Notes: a model not told the origin generated them from the sequence alone. A DNA stretch of 64,000 nt from Turnera subulata (GCA_028386065.3 JAKUCV010001438.1:153185-217184), one strand, 5' to 3'. Counted from the first letter of the stretch, positions 1 to 11,854 are shown. Program-made: numbers and translations.

Positions 1-597
1 ACATTATAATCCAAATAGCTCATGATATCCACATATCGAGGCATAGCCTAGGACTACCTAGTTAGAGAATCCTAATAAAATATTACAACTAATACTAGAA
101 AAAAAGCATATAACATTACACTTGGATATCTTTGTCTGGCCAATGTTGCTTGCTTGTTGTGTCCGGTGTGTTCATGATGTTTGTTTATTTATTTATCGTC
201 AGACAGTGACTTGGTCTAACCCCTCACTTTTTTATACAGGTCAGCAGATCAATGATCAAAAGAATATTCAGGTAGCTATGGCCACTTAGCATTAGGTCGA
301 TTCTATAATTTGAATTGCATTTATTCATTAACTATTTGATTGTTGTTTATTGTTCATTTTTTTGCTGCGTGTAAATGGGTTATTTATGCTTTGGCATGAG
401 ATATAACACTTTGATCTCTATTAGCTGCTATTTTTGGTTTTGAGATATGAATTTGTATCATACTAGATTATGATTATATGTTGTGTTGGATACTGAGGGC
501 GGGTATGGGATTTAATGTTATACTTAGAGGGAAGGGGGTGGAAATTTGATGTTATATTGTTTATCCTTTGAGATTAGGTTATATGACATATGATATC
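1..597. other. AT-rich sequence, no gene recognised
   Basis: No open frame longer than a few dozen codons and no recognisable repeat end was found. It is the left flank of solo LTR A. Its last five bases, atatc, differ by one base from gtatc on the far side of that LTR. Confidence 0.5.
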
Positions 598-3500
598 TGT
601 AAACACTCAAATTTGACCACTCATATTTTACTAAATTGGACTGTATAACATACCAAGGTTCATTAGCTTATTTGATCTTGAGCTTAAAGTGTGTTAAAGG
701 TTTAGTTAATGAAATATGGAAGCCCAGAAGAGAGTAGCCCATCAAAAATACTTTTCTTGCAGCCCACTTTCGTTCTGATTTTCCTACAAAATCAGAATTA
801 AAGATTCCTTTCATAGAAAATGTGCAAATATAGAAAGGAGTATTGATGTTGAGGAGATTTGGAGGAATTAATTATAATCAGAGGTAATCTAGAGGGGTAA
901 TAATCAAGAAAAGATAATATCTTGGTCAGAGAATCTTTGATTCACGCAGAAAGATCAAATCAGGTCGGTTGTGAGTGACCGAGTTTTCTCACCCAAATTT
1001 GAACCATGAATATTCTACTAAATTAGATTTTAAATGTGCCTAAATCATAAGATTGATGAGATGATTTGGTCTTTGGCTAAGGCATATTTAGAATTTATTC
1101 TGGTAGAATTCACATATTTTATGAATTGGGCATTTATATGTGTTTGAGCCTTAGGATTAATAAGATGATTTAATCTTAGGTTAAGAATATATATTAAGGT
1201 ATGCACTAAAATATTTCTTATTTCATTGCTTGGGCTTTCTTATTTATTTTTCAACCCAATTATATTGAGATGATTTATTTTTAGGTTGGGAATGAATTTA
1301 GAAGCCCGAGTTAATGGGATATGATTTTTTTTAGAGTTGAGTAGCCCATAAACACTTTATTTGCAGACTAATCTTGACTACGAAAATCAGAATCAAATCA
1401 TCCTTAAAATGGTAAATGTGTCTTTTGTATGATTGGTGTATAAAATGGGGATTTAATGTGTGTCAATCAATTAGGAGGTGATTAGGAGGAGTACTAATCA
1501 AGAAAAGAGGATTTTCTAGGTTGATTAGGGGTTAATTACATGGTTAGATCAAATCAGGACAGAATTAGGGGGATTGGAGGCTGAAAGAAGGAAAAAAAGC
1601 GTGAAATCGGAGGAGCCGGTTGGCCATCTCGGGATGACCGCCAGGTCCTGGCGGTCATAGAAGGTTGACCGCCGGGCGTGGCGGTCATGGGCGCCTAGGA
1701 ACTGATTTTTCGCCCGATTTTGTTTCTTTTTCGATCCTACACGGTTTTGGCCTAGATTTTTGGTCATAATCTTGATCATTAAGCAGGTCCACGCCCCTAA
1801 GCACCCCAGAACACTATAAATAGGACCCCTTACTCACATTTCAGAGGACACACATTCTCTTTCACATACACACCCATAAGCTTTTAATGCTTGGAGAAAC
1901 TCTACCTCTCTAAGCCTAAAAATACATCTTTAGGCAAAAACTCTGGAGGAATTTCGTGGGGAGCATCACCAATAGTCCAGCAAGGGTAGATCAAGAGGGG
2001 ATTAACCATTGAGCTTAGAAGTTGCAAGAAAGTGGGTGGAGACAACAACCCAATTCAAGGAGCTAGAGGAGGGCTACAAGAGGTAACATTAAATTCCTTT
2101 TTTGCTGATTATTTGATGATGCTTTTGATGATGTAAGTGGCAAAATGATGCCATGTTAACAACTACGTGGCTTTGACCCCGATCACTCGGGTACGTAGGT
2201 AGTCTCAATTTCATAGTGGGATGCAAGCCAATTCTTCTTCTTCTCCCCTTTCTTTTTACTTTTATTTGCTTCCACACTTACACACCTACACAAAGCATAT
2301 ATATACTCTTCAATTGCATAAAGTTTCGACCCAACATGGATAGGTGCCTAACACCTTCCCATCCATGACGAACCCCCGAATCCCATGTCTTTGGTTTGCT
2401 AAGATCAATTGCCTAAAGGAGTCATTCAAATTTTTTTTTCCCAAATTTTGTCTTTAATAAAATTTGGGTGGCGACTCCATTGACATGGGATTGACCCGAA
2501 GAAGAAGGTGAAAAGGAATAGGTGAGGAGGCCCAATTAATTTTGGGTCGGGTCCTCACAGTCGGAATTAGTAAGATCCGGGGCAAAAAAGGAAAAGAGCG
2601 TGTACAGTAAACAGAGCTCAGCGGTCATCTCGTGACTACTGCCAGGCTCGAGCGGACTTATATTGACATGACCGCCAGCGCCTGGCGGTCATATGGCACT
2701 ATGTTTGGTAACATTTCTTATTTTTCCTATTTTGTGATATTAACTCCCAATCATCAGATTTAGAGTTTTAATCTCGACCCTAGGATTAAAGTTTCAACCT
2801 CTGAGGCCCTAAACACTGTAAAGAAAATCCTAGACTATTAATTTTGGGGAGGAGGAGAAAAGGAGGAAGTGCACTAGCTTGGAGAAGCTCTCTTAATTTA
2901 TATTCTTCAATTACTTTAGCCTATCTCTTTCAGATCTCATGGAGTTTTTATGTAGTTGTGTTTTCTTAATTGTATTTACAGAGAAGAAGTCGAATTCAGT
3001 GGCATAGAAGCAATCAAACACAATCCCGAAGCCCAGAACACAAGGAACACGCATGGAGGTGCGTGCAGTCGTGGAAATAAATTCATATGTTGAATTCTAG
3101 ACATTAGATTGTTGCAATCTTAGACTCTCTGAAAAGCTAAGAGGAAGATCTACAACTTTGTTGTTGAGCGCAGAAGCTGAATCAGTTATTTTCATAATTA
3201 AAAATACAATAGAATTCGACTGACAGATTCTGCCTAGAAATTTAGGTAAGTGCTCTAATCCCTTTTCGATTCTGAATCTTATTGATAGCTACTGATTTGA
3301 TGATATGATGACGCTGACATGTTTTCTTGAATGTCTATTTTGAAACCAAGAACTACGTGAGCTTTGAACCCGACCAGGATACGTAGGATGTCTCTAGTGG
3401 AAGAGACACATGCCAAATTTTCAAAACCTTTTCTTTTTGTTCTTTTAATTTTATGTTTATGCATACTGGTTTGGATGATTATATGCTTCTGAAAATCTGG

Positions 3501-3745
3501 TTTACAAACATGCACACATGCACGAGACATACTTTTCACTTAAATTGAATACTATTTCGCCCAAGCATGGATGGGGTGCCTCATACCTTCCTATACATGA
3601 CGAACCCCCGAGCCTAGCAATCTTTGGTTAGCAAATCGGTACCTTTTATGGGATTAAGATGCAGGAATATGATTTTTTCTGGATTTTTTCAGATTAATAA
3701 AACCAGGTGAGAAGGCCAAAAGGATATTTAATCTGGGTTCTCACA
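598..3745 (+). mobile_element. Solo LTR A (gypsy, Tat/Ogre-like family), interrupted by solo LTR B
   Basis: The LTR begins TGTAAACACTCAAATTTGAC and ends TTCTCACA. The inserted LTR B lies at 970-2559; without it the length is about 1,550 bp, close to family members at 6521 and 41436. Shared landmarks are the ATGACCGCC palindrome cluster (about 2620-2695), the block before the LTR end that contains GACGAACCCCCGA, and the terminal TCACA. The sequence after 3745 does not match the primer-binding site that follows the 41436 and 35917 copies, so this is a solo LTR. The flanking pentamers are atatc and gtatc, an imperfect TSD. Assignment to the Tat/Ogre lineage is inference from the long LTR and the relatives' leader; no pol is present. 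Confidence 0.75.
970..2559 (+). mobile_element. Solo LTR B nested inside LTR A, with 5-bp TSD
   Basis: The LTR runs from TGTGAGTGACC to GGTCCTCACA, about 1,590 bp. The pentamer GTCGG lies at 964-968 and again at 2560-2564, with one extra T before the left LTR end. Removing the insert restores LTR A, because ATCAAATCAGGTCGGAATT is the reading found in the same place in the family. A TATA box, CACTATAAATAGG, starts near 1812. The U3 palindrome cluster lies at about 1633-1690. No internal region remains, so it arose by recombination between two LTRs of a former element. Confidence 0.8.
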
Positions 3746-4298
3746 GTATCCTTGAGAAGTAAGGATATTTTGGTAATTTCATATACTTTTAGTTTATTTT
3801 AGTATTTTGGGATGCGAGAATTTCAAGGTTGCCCTCTTCTTTTCATAGTATTTTGTGAATAACTCCCAAATCTCATCTCAGGCATTGCATACACCTTTTT
3901 TTTTGGTCTTGGTGAGGCCAAATCTTCCAAACCGAGCTATGAGATCACTCAAATGCTCAGGTGGGGATATCAGAGTTGGCTGTAGCTGTTTCTTTGGCTG
4001 GATCACTTGCCATTTATCATCTTTAGATACTGAAGGCTTGATCATCCTGACAACAGGCGTACTGTCAACCACCTTAAGCCGAAATTGCACCTTTATGTTG
4101 GCCCTACATTCGAAGTAGAGTGATACTTTATAACTGTTCTTTACTACCCTTGCCTTCAATTCAGCTCCAATACTTATAATCTAAACTTGAGGTTTTTGAG
4201 TATTAAGCGGTATCTTCTTCGCCAAGCCAGCTCAAAGAGGTGCTTTGGCAGATTGAAAACCACCATGTTCACTATTGCTCAGGGTGGAAAAGGGTAGG
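3746..4298. other. Between LTRs; unrecognised 93-codon minus-strand frame
   Basis: The only notable frame is minus-strand 4159-3878 (93 codons), containing KWQVIQPKKQ and SDLIARFGRFGL. It lies directly downstream, on the minus strand, of the worn LTR at 4299-4850. It may therefore be a remnant of that element's interior. I do not recognise the protein and assign no function. Confidence 0.3.
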
Positions 4299-4850
4299 TG
4301 TTCCAAGAACTCGACCAAATGTCCCTTTGGCCTTCTCACCTAAATTTAGAGTCGCCACTCGTAAAGTGGAAAAACTTGGAAAAACTCATAGCTTCTTAAA
4401 CTCTAAGGGACTGATAAGTGCACCAGATATTAATGAACTTGGGAGCTCATCACGGATTGAAGGTGTTAGGCACCCATCTATGCTTTGGGCGAGATTGTGT
4501 CTAATAAGTGAGAAATATATACTAGTGAATGTGTGTGTAGATGAACATTTACATCGTACAATTAGTGTAGCACGCATAGAAATTAAAAGAAAGAAGAAGA
4601 AGGGAGGGGAATATATGGTTATGAATGTGTGTGCAGGTGAACATTGACTTGAGTCTCCACCACTAGAGACCACCTACGTACCCCATCGACTAGATTCAAA
4701 AACCCACGTAGTTCTAATGAAATGAGAGGGATGAAAGAAAAGGGAATCATGGCATCACAACAATGATTCGAGCAAACATTAGTCACCAAATTGGCAACAA
4801 TAGAATTAAAGGGTCATGAATACTTACCTATTGTGGAGCCCCCTTCTTAG
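4299..4850 (-). mobile_element. Degraded LTR fragment of the LTR A-E family
   Basis: Read on the minus strand it keeps the family landmarks in order. These are the exon-like block with ACCTACGTACCC and CCCACGTAG (about 4670-4715), the GGTGTTAGGCACCC block (about 4460), GAGTCGCCAC (about 4350) and a diverged end near 4299. It matches the LTR at 35917-37642 most closely in layout. The outer half, with the U3 palindromes and TATA box, is missing or too diverged to see. Confidence 0.55.
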
Positions 4851-5089
4851 TTCCTCTTGTTTTTGACTTGTATATTGTATTTATAACCTATGCGTCCCTT
4901 AGTTCCACTTTGAGCAAGTTAAAGAACCTGAGAAAAGATAGCACTAAACACAAACACACGAGAAATAACAATAATAACATAAATAGGAATTAAAAACGAA
5001 GAGAAGTATAATAGTTTTAAAATTTTCATTACTTAGACAACAATGATATAAATATGATATGAGAAATTGGGCGGGTAGTCAAAGCATAT
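4851..5089. other. Short unassigned AT-rich spacer
   Basis: This links the worn LTR to the chromovirus LTR start at 5090. No frame, TIR or LTR end is visible. Confidence 0.4.
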
Positions 5090-5245
5090 TGTCATGATTA
5101 GGGGCTTGTGTACACAAGATTCCTAGTTTTGGGTTATAATGTACAAGCTTACTCCCAAATTACTTCTCTTGCTTTATGTTCTTTTGATTCTCTCTATTGT
5201 TCTTTGCATGTGGGAAGGCTTAGGGACGAACTAACATGTGCCGCA
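5090..5245 (+). repeat. 5' LTR (internally deleted) of the 5.1-10.9 kb element
   Basis: Only 156 bp remain against about 390 bp in the right LTR without its insertion. Both ends match the right LTR, so the loss is internal, at about 5152. Confidence 0.65.
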
Positions 5246-6520
5246 CGATGAGGGTTGGCAATCCGTTGCACAACACCCTTGGTCCGTGACGAGTGGTAGG
5301 GAAGCAAAAAGGAGGAAGACGAGGGGAAGCCTATTGTGGCGTTAGTGGGTTAGTCGACACTAGCTTTAGAGGGTCTGACTCTTGTCGACTTTTTCTTTTA
5401 AATTGGAAGGGTAAGGTTGATTACTTTTTTGGTGTCTTATTCTTGTTGAAGAATATCAAGTTTGTTTAAGGTTGGACAGTAGTCAAATTTTATTTTGTAA
5501 AATGCCTTAGTCGACTTTTGTGATTAATTGGTATGGGTTTGTGGTGCTGGTGAGATTGGTGGGTTTTTGTGGCATAAAATGCTTGCTGGTTGGACTGTCT
5601 TGGACAGGATTAGCGTGCCATTTTGGATGAATTGAGCATGGCTAGTTGCTGGTTGATTGGCATGGTTGCACACAAGTGTTGCACTGTGAGTGTAGATAGA
5701 AAACTTGGTACAACATTAGTGACTTCTTGGACAACTTCAACACACAGACAATACTCTTTTCTGCAACAAATTGTCCTGGAGAAAACAGGTTGGTAGCTTC
5801 TCTTGGTTGCTTTGTTTTGCGCACATTGTTTTCCATGGTTATGGTGGATTTTGTTTGTGGTTTGTGTGGGGTCGATTAAGAAGTTTGGGGTTGTTTCCAA
5901 CAAATTTTCTTGTTACCTTGCTTTAAAAGGGAGAATTTAATCAATTAGTTTTTTTATTTTTTATTTTGCTTCGACAAAGTCGACTTTTGTGGGTTGTTAG
6001 TACAGGGTTGCGCATCCTTAGCGCTGTTGTTTTTTCTTGTCGATTTCTCTATGAAGATGCAATCGGCTTGGTATTTGGACAATAAAGTGTGTGGGACTTT
6101 GTGACATTTAGGGGTGCCAGTTGCGTGCAGAGAAGGGATAAATAATATAGTTGGTCATTGCATAGAGGAGGTGATACTATGTTACTTGGTTGAGCTGTTG
6201 CACTAACAACTTGCTTGTGGAGGTTGTTTTGCCTTGACATAGGGGTTTGGAGTACTTCTACATTCTTGCATCGAGAGGATGATAATGCTGATAAAGGAGT
6301 TGGTGCTTTCTTCTGTTGACAATCCGGGGTCAAAAAAGGGTGCTTTACAATAGGTTGAAGAGGAATGTGGGCGAATACTAGAGCGTGGCCAATCAAATCC
6401 GAAGAAGAAACATCGGTCATAGTCGATTAATCCTTGGATATGCAGATGTTTGATCTCAAGGAGCAGTTTGGGATCTTGTAGGCCGAAAAGGATAGCGTGG
6501 AGGAGGATTTGGATGGTACA

Positions 6521-8123
6521 TGTGAGGACTCGGCCGAAAATTTTCCAAAGCCTCCTCACCTTTTATTACTTCTTCTTTGTCCACATCCAACAAACAAATG
6601 GAGTCGCCACCCGAATTTTATTCCTTGGGAAAATTCAGGGAAAAACCATAGGCATCAATACTTCTTAGGCAACAAACATAAGGGATCGATCGAGCGAATC
6701 AAAGATTGTTGGATTCGGGGGTTCATCATGGGTAGGAAGGGTTAGCACCCTAACCATGTTGGGGAAACTTTATGCAATAAATAGATTAAATTTTATGCCT
6801 TGTTAGTGTGTGTACATAGTACGGAAACAAATCACAGTAGAAAAAATAAATATACTTTAAACAAAAGAAAGAAAGAAAACATAATTTGGCTTGCATCTCG
6901 CTGGCAATTAGAGACTACCTACGTACCCGAGTAACCGAGGTCAAAGCCACGTAGTTCTAAGCATTCTTCAATCAATAATCACATCAAATCATCAGGAAAC
7001 ATGTTATCAAAACATCAGCACAAAAATCAATGAAAAGATCAAGGGTTACTCATGTAGCCCTCCTCTAGCTTCAAGTTTGCTTTGATGGTTTTCTCTACCA
7101 AGAACTTTGCCTCCTCTAAGCTTCACCTTGATTCTCCCTTGCTACATTTTTATTGATGCTAAATCCTACCTGAATTTCTCCAGAGTAACAGTAGAAAAGA
7201 GTGTTTGAAGGTTTGGAGAAGTAGAGTTTTCCCAAGCTTTTCTAAGCTTAAAAAGTGTGAGTAATCTAGCTTAATAGCTTCCAATGTGTGTGTTTGAAGT
7301 GAATGGGGGGCTCTATTTATAAATAGAATTTTGGGAGTGTACTAGGCATGAACCTCATAATTGACAGGATTCTTGAGGCATGAACCTCATAATTGACAGG
7401 ATTCTTGCTCAAAATCTAGTTCAAAATGAGTGGGATTGATTAAATGGCCTAAAAATTAAGGAAAATCATGTAACAGTGCAGCACGACCGCTGCTGTCGGG
7501 CGCTCATCGCGACATGACCACTGACAGTGGCGGTCTTGGCTCCCATGTCCGCCCAGCGTGGCAGTCTTGGATGGATGACCGCCCGCCACTATCTATAGTA
7601 ACACATTTTTTCCTTTTTTAGATTTCAATCACCTTTAATTTTGAGTCTGATTGATTTGTAGCGTGGAATTAAAGTTATCAGACCAGTAAATACCCCATAC
7701 TTGCTGGCCACTCCTATCAATCACCTCAATTAACATCATTACACCTCAATTAGCTCAAAATCAACTCTCTTCACCGTAAAAACACTTTCTATAAGAAATG
7801 CAATTTAAATTCTGATTTTTTTATGAAAATCAGAGCTAAAAAGTGAGTTGCAAGGAGAGTGTTTTATGGGCCAATTATCTCTGGAGGATCCATATTTTAT
7901 TAAATTAGACTCTAAACTCACTTTGGCCTAAGATTAAATCATCTAAAAAAAATTAGGTCAATACACAAACAAAGCCAAGTAAACAAAATATTATATTCTA
8001 TTAATAAAAAATCTTCAATGTATTTCTAGCCTAAGATTAAACCATCTAATTAACCTTAGGTTTAAAACACATCAAAAAATTTGAATAAATAAAATACATG
8101 TGGTCTAAATTTGGGTGTTCACA
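6521..8123 (-). mobile_element. Solo LTR C, minus strand, with perfect 5-bp TSD
   Basis: Read on the minus strand it starts TGTGAACACCCAAATTT (ending at 8123) and ends CCTCACA (at 6521), 1,603 bp. The host pentamer GTACA is at 6516-6520 and 8124-8128. It belongs to the A-E family: a TATA region (ctatttataaat near 7315), a U3 cluster of ACCGC/GCGGT motifs (about 7480-7590) and a GAGTCGCCACC block (about 6600) are in the expected order. It splits the gag leader of the surrounding element. Confidence 0.88.
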
Positions 8124-8139
8124 GTACAAAGGACTAGAC

Positions 8140-9240
8140 GCAAGGGGAATTACAACAGCTGGCTGACAAGCTGAAACAGGAGTTCAAATGTGAGCTGAAG
8201 GCTATCTATTAGTGACTTGCTGGTTCGTTTGACCAGAGTCGAGGAGGCCGTCAATGATAGAAAATCGATACCAGAGGATGTAGTGATTTATAAGATGACA
8301 CTTGGAAATTTAGCTTCAGTTGGTGTACAAGGTCTGACAAAGCCTAGAGCTAAAGTGGAGGTACTGAAGCAACAGATGTATGATGGTTCGAGGTCCGCAA
8401 AGAAGCTTGACTGATTTTTGTTTAATTTGGAGCCTTACTTTCCTAGGTTAAGTATCACAAAGGAACTAGAGAATGTGCAAATATTGGAAATGTATCTCTC
8501 TAAGGTGGCACAATTATGGTGGTGGGGTAGGGTGTCTAGTCCTGGAGTAGAGAAGGAGTTTCCTTCATGGGACGAGTTCAAGCAGGAACTCAATCAAAAT
8601 TCTATCCATAGCATGGTGAATGAGAGGCGCGACACAAGGTATGCGGGCTCAGACAGGGGGAGAGTATTCGATAGCATGTCTAGCAGTTTTAGGAGTTACT
8701 TTTGGTGACCAACATGCCAGAAACAGAGGCACCATTTTCTTTCATGGGTAGTTTGAAGCATTGGACGAGGCACGAGTTAGACCGATGATGGGTGCAGAAT
8801 CGAAAACCATTGTAGCTGCCGACTCTTTGATTGATTTCACTGGGACGCTGAGGCAGAAATAGTCGCCAACACAGGGCGTCATTGGCAAAGGTGGTGGAAA
8901 GAATGTCAAGCAGGAGGGAAGTAACACAATAAGGTGTTTTCCTTGCAAGGGACCTCATCAGAAAATTGATTGCCGAGGTTGCAATGGGAGTTCGGTACAG
9001 GAAGGTGGACAATGTCTTGAAGGCAGCTAATTCAGCAGAACAATCCATTATTGGAGTTGCATATAATGTCAAGATCGACGTGGACGAGTGGCACAACAAA
9101 GTTAACTTCATTGTGGTGCCTATAGATGACTATTCAGTGGTTTTTAGGATGGAAATTCTTTCAAAGAGGCAGGCTGAAGTCTTTACTACGGAAGGAAAGA
9201 GAGTACTTCACAGGGATAAGTAAGAATTTATAGTGTACGC
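8140..9240 (+). pseudogene. Gypsy gag-protease relic (chromovirus type)
   Basis: Broken frames give, in order, a gag N-terminal helix-rich part (8217-8411, with DGSRSAKKLD), the gag core (8418-8708, with YLSKVAQLWWWGRV and WDEFKQELNQ), a CCHC zinc knuckle with spacing C-x2-C-x3-H-x4-C (about 8934-8975), and a retropepsin-like part (about 9007-9185, with IIGVAYNVKIDVDEW and NFIVVPIDDYSVVF). Stops and frameshifts separate every part. In this family gag packages the RNA and the protease matures gag-pol. The protease's catalytic DTG is not visible in any continuous frame. Confidence 0.75.
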
Positions 9241-9379
9241 GGTGTGTAAGGATACTTTTAAACAAGCTGGTTCTTACAATGATGTGGGTTATGCTAGGGA
9301 CGAGTTCGAGGGTCAAAGCTACGTAGGTTAGGAGGGTTCCTGTTATACAGATCTTTGGCGGATAGACTTGTTTGGAGGC

Positions 9380-9500
9380 ATGGTACATATGCACTAGTGG
9401 TTGAGTATCTTGTGAGATGGCAAGATAGTCGTTCGACAAGATGGATGTGCGAGCAAAAGTTGCAGAAGTTCAGGTGACAAATAGCGGCCTATCGTCGGAT
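9380..9500 (+). pseudogene. Chromodomain-like C-terminal tail of the deleted pol
   Basis: A short frame reads VEYLVRWQDS..STRWMCEQKLQKF, which resembles the YLVKW...ATWE..L..F core of chromodomains at the integrase C-terminus of chromoviruses. It lies about 35 bp before the right LTR, as expected. The join with the protease relic marks the deletion of RT, RNase H and integrase. The match is short and the clade cannot be assigned. Confidence 0.45.
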
Positions 9501-9536
9501 GGAAACGAAGACGTTGCCAGAATAGGTGGTGGTAAA

Positions 9537-10913
9537 TGTCACGACTCAGGGCTTCTCTATACAAAATTCCTAGTATTGAGCTAGATTATATAATGGTTTA
9601 GACTTATTGGGTTAGTTACTTAATATACTAATTTGGCTTAGAGTTGGTGAGCTTGGGCTTAGCCAACTCAAGCCAACAAGGGAAGGTGCATGGGCGACAA
9701 GAATTCTAGATGCTCTAGGAATCCTTGGCCGACTTTTTTTTTGCCAGGAAACATAGTGATATTAACCATAAAATAAAACATTTTCAGGGTACAAACCTGA
9801 AATGTGAAGAGACTAATAACAATAGTACATACCAACAGGAAAACTATAAACTAAAAGTGGCTATAATAAACGCAAAACAGGGAATTGAATTCGCTGCTGG
9901 AGCAACCAATTCAACCCCCTGTTCTACCACCTAAAATAAACAGCACAAGAGCCTTGAAAAACAGAAACAAATAGCCTAACATAGGAACCTAAATTCGACC
10001 AAACCAATATCAACCTCTCCGGAGTGCTTGATTGCGGTGAGTAGGGGGATGTCTACCAAAGTAGAGTAAACCACTCTAGTGCTACGCACTTTAACAAATC
10101 TCACCAAAGATTCAAGATTTCATAACCAAGGTTCCACAATAGACTTTTCAAATCCGGCATAGAAGGACCTAACCAAGGCTCAACCTAGTTTTTTGCTGCA
10201 AGAACCATCCAAACAAAAAAGAAAAAACCTCAGATACATCACCTCCGCTGAGCTCGCATGGGCTATGGTTTTCCGGTGAAGCCGTTGCCGAGGACCGCGC
10301 CTTTCACCGCCTTCATTCTCGTCATCATAACCTATAAAAGACCTATGGCAAGGCCGCTAACAAAAAATGAGAACAAACATCTCTTACTAATAGATCCACA
10401 TATCTGAAATAAAAAAAAAACAAGCTTCTTTCATGGATGTTTTGTGAAAAAACTACCAAAGAGATGTTGACTCAGCTAGGAGGGAGATGAGGAAAAACCA
10501 TCTACTCAAAAGAACAACTGATCTATAATAAATATACTAACACTATTATATAAATACTAATCTAGACTAAAAAACAAGTGAAGGGGCTTACCAACCGACC
10601 AAGGAGGAGCTGGCGGCAACCCCATTTTAGTGGGGAAGAAGAGTTTTTCGGGAGAGAGATAGGGTCTACGAGAGATGGAGAGAGAGAAATGGCGTTTGCT
10701 TAGGAATCCTTGGTCGACTTAGAAACAACCTTGTGACTATTATAAATAGATATGAGTAGGAGTTATGATAACTGTGTATTGTTGTTAGGGTTTTGCTAAT
10801 AATAATATAAACTTATCCTCAAATTACTTCTCCTACTTCATATTCTCTTGATTCTCTCTATTGTACTAAGTGTGTAGGCTTACAAATTTAGGAACAATTT
10901 AGCATGTGCCGCA
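9537..10913 (+). repeat. 3' LTR of the 5.1-10.9 kb element, interrupted
   Basis: Starts TGTCACGACTCAGGG and ends CATGTGCCGCA. It contains the 9736-10700 insertion with its target duplication. Without the insertion it is about 390 bp. Confidence 0.7.
9736..10700 (-). mobile_element. Retroposed insertion (LINE-like or retrocopy), 20-bp TSD
   Basis: The 20-base host sequence TAGGAATCCTTGGCCGACTT (9716-9735) recurs at 10701-10720 with one mismatch. The insert begins with a run of T, which on the minus strand is a short poly(A) tail. A long TSD plus an A-tail is the mark of LINE-machinery insertion. Read on the minus strand it opens with a pyrimidine-rich leader, then ATGGGGTTGCCGCC and further short frames. 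No reverse transcriptase or endonuclease was recognised. It could be a 5' piece of a LINE, a non-autonomous retroposon or a retrocopy of a host transcript. Confidence 0.65.
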
Positions 10914-11050
10914 CCGACAATATTTTCCTTATAATTATAACTCTCCTTATAAATCCATCCATCCGTCCATCATGACTACAAATGTCAAAGCACAAGAAGT
11001 GAAAAAGAAAAAGAGTCGTTCTCTTTACTTTAGTGTTTATAATGATAATA

Positions 11051-11552
11051 GGCAAAATTTCAATTCACTAACTTAACTTTAGCTCAATACCACTTTGGCA
11101 ACTTAACTTTTTGGTGTAACAAATCAGTAACTCCGTTATAACACCGTTAATAACAGCTCCTATATTCAGCCTGTGCACGCATTTAGGCTTGATTTTTTTT
11201 TTCAACACTTTTTCCATACTTTTTCCTTCTATTTTTTAAATCCTAACAATTTATTTTCTACACCATTCTCTTACTTCCAATTTTTTCCTTGTATAGGGAG
11301 GGGTGTGGCTTTGTTGTTTTTTATTTGATTAGTACTTGCGAGATCACGACATCATTTATCTAGGGTTTTTTAGAAAAAAATAATTTGAAAAGAAATAAAA
11401 AAGATGTGGAAAAAGCATGAAGAAAAAAAAAAATCATGTTTAAACTCGTGCACACGTTCATGAGCTTTGTTAATACCACGGAGTTACTATTACACAAAAA
11501 AATCAAAAAATTAAGTTATCAAAGTAAAGGTTAAAAGAATTGAAATTTTGCC
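11051..11552. mobile_element. MITE with about 90-bp imperfect terminal inverted repeats
   Basis: The left end begins GGCAAAATTTCAATTC and the right end is its reverse complement, GAATTGAAATTTTGCC. Complementarity continues inward for about 90 bp, including the TAACTTAA and GTAACTCCGT blocks. The element is 502 bp and has no frame. Both flanks carry ATAATA (11045-11050 and 11553-11558), too simple a sequence to define the TSD length. It ends about a dozen bases before a TATA-like sequence upstream of the SUVR gene. Confidence 0.75.
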
Positions 11553-11563
11553 ATAATAAATTA

Positions 11564-11576
11564 ATAATATATATAG
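11564..11576 (+). promoter_or_regulatory. Candidate TATA box of the SUVR gene
   Basis: The sequence AATATATATAGA lies about 285 bp upstream of the proposed ATG at 11855, directly after the MITE. A pyrimidine-rich leader follows (about 11590-11690). CTTGTAG at 11784-11790 would also serve as a 3' splice site, so a 5' UTR intron or an upstream coding exon cannot be excluded. Confidence 0.35.
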
Positions 11577-11854
11577 ACATCGTGTCCATTAATTTTTGGT
11601 CTCCCCAAAATCACACACTTTTTGTTCTCCGACGCTGGTTTCCGTTTTCACACAATTTGGAGTTTTCCTCCCTCCTCCCTCACCCTGAGCTAAAATGAAA
11701 ATGTAAATGAAAATGAAAGAATGCTTCTGCGCTTTCTCGTTAGGGTTGTTTTCCCTTTTCTAAAGGGTTTTTTAGTTACTGATCTTGTAGGTAGATAGAG
11801 AGATAGATAGATGATGTGGGTTTGAGTTCGAAAGCAACAAAAAGCGGGAGTAGA

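Larger units (their letters stand above)
5090..10913 (+). mobile_element. Decayed Ty3/gypsy chromovirus-type element with large internal deletion
   Basis: The left LTR is 5090-5245 and the right LTR 9537-10913. They share starts (TGTCATGATTAGGGG and TGTCACGACTCAGGG) and ends (ATGTGCCGCA), plus the block CAAATTACTTCTC...TTGATTCTCTCTATTGT. A purine-rich GGTGGTGGTAAA precedes the right LTR. Between them are gag and protease pieces (about 8140-9240), then a jump to a chromodomain-like tail (about 9380-9500). Reverse transcriptase, RNase H and integrase are missing. Two later insertions interrupt it: a solo LTR (6521-8123) and a retroposed sequence in the right LTR (9736-10700). No TSD was found around the whole element. 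Confidence 0.75.

Noticed and set aside
4240..4647. 135-codon plus-strand frame
   Set aside because: It runs through the worn LTR fragment on the minus strand and has no protein features.
11816..11854. Extending the SUVR frame to GTG at 11816
   Set aside because: GTG is not a usual plant start and the first in-frame ATG is at 11855. An upstream exon remains possible.
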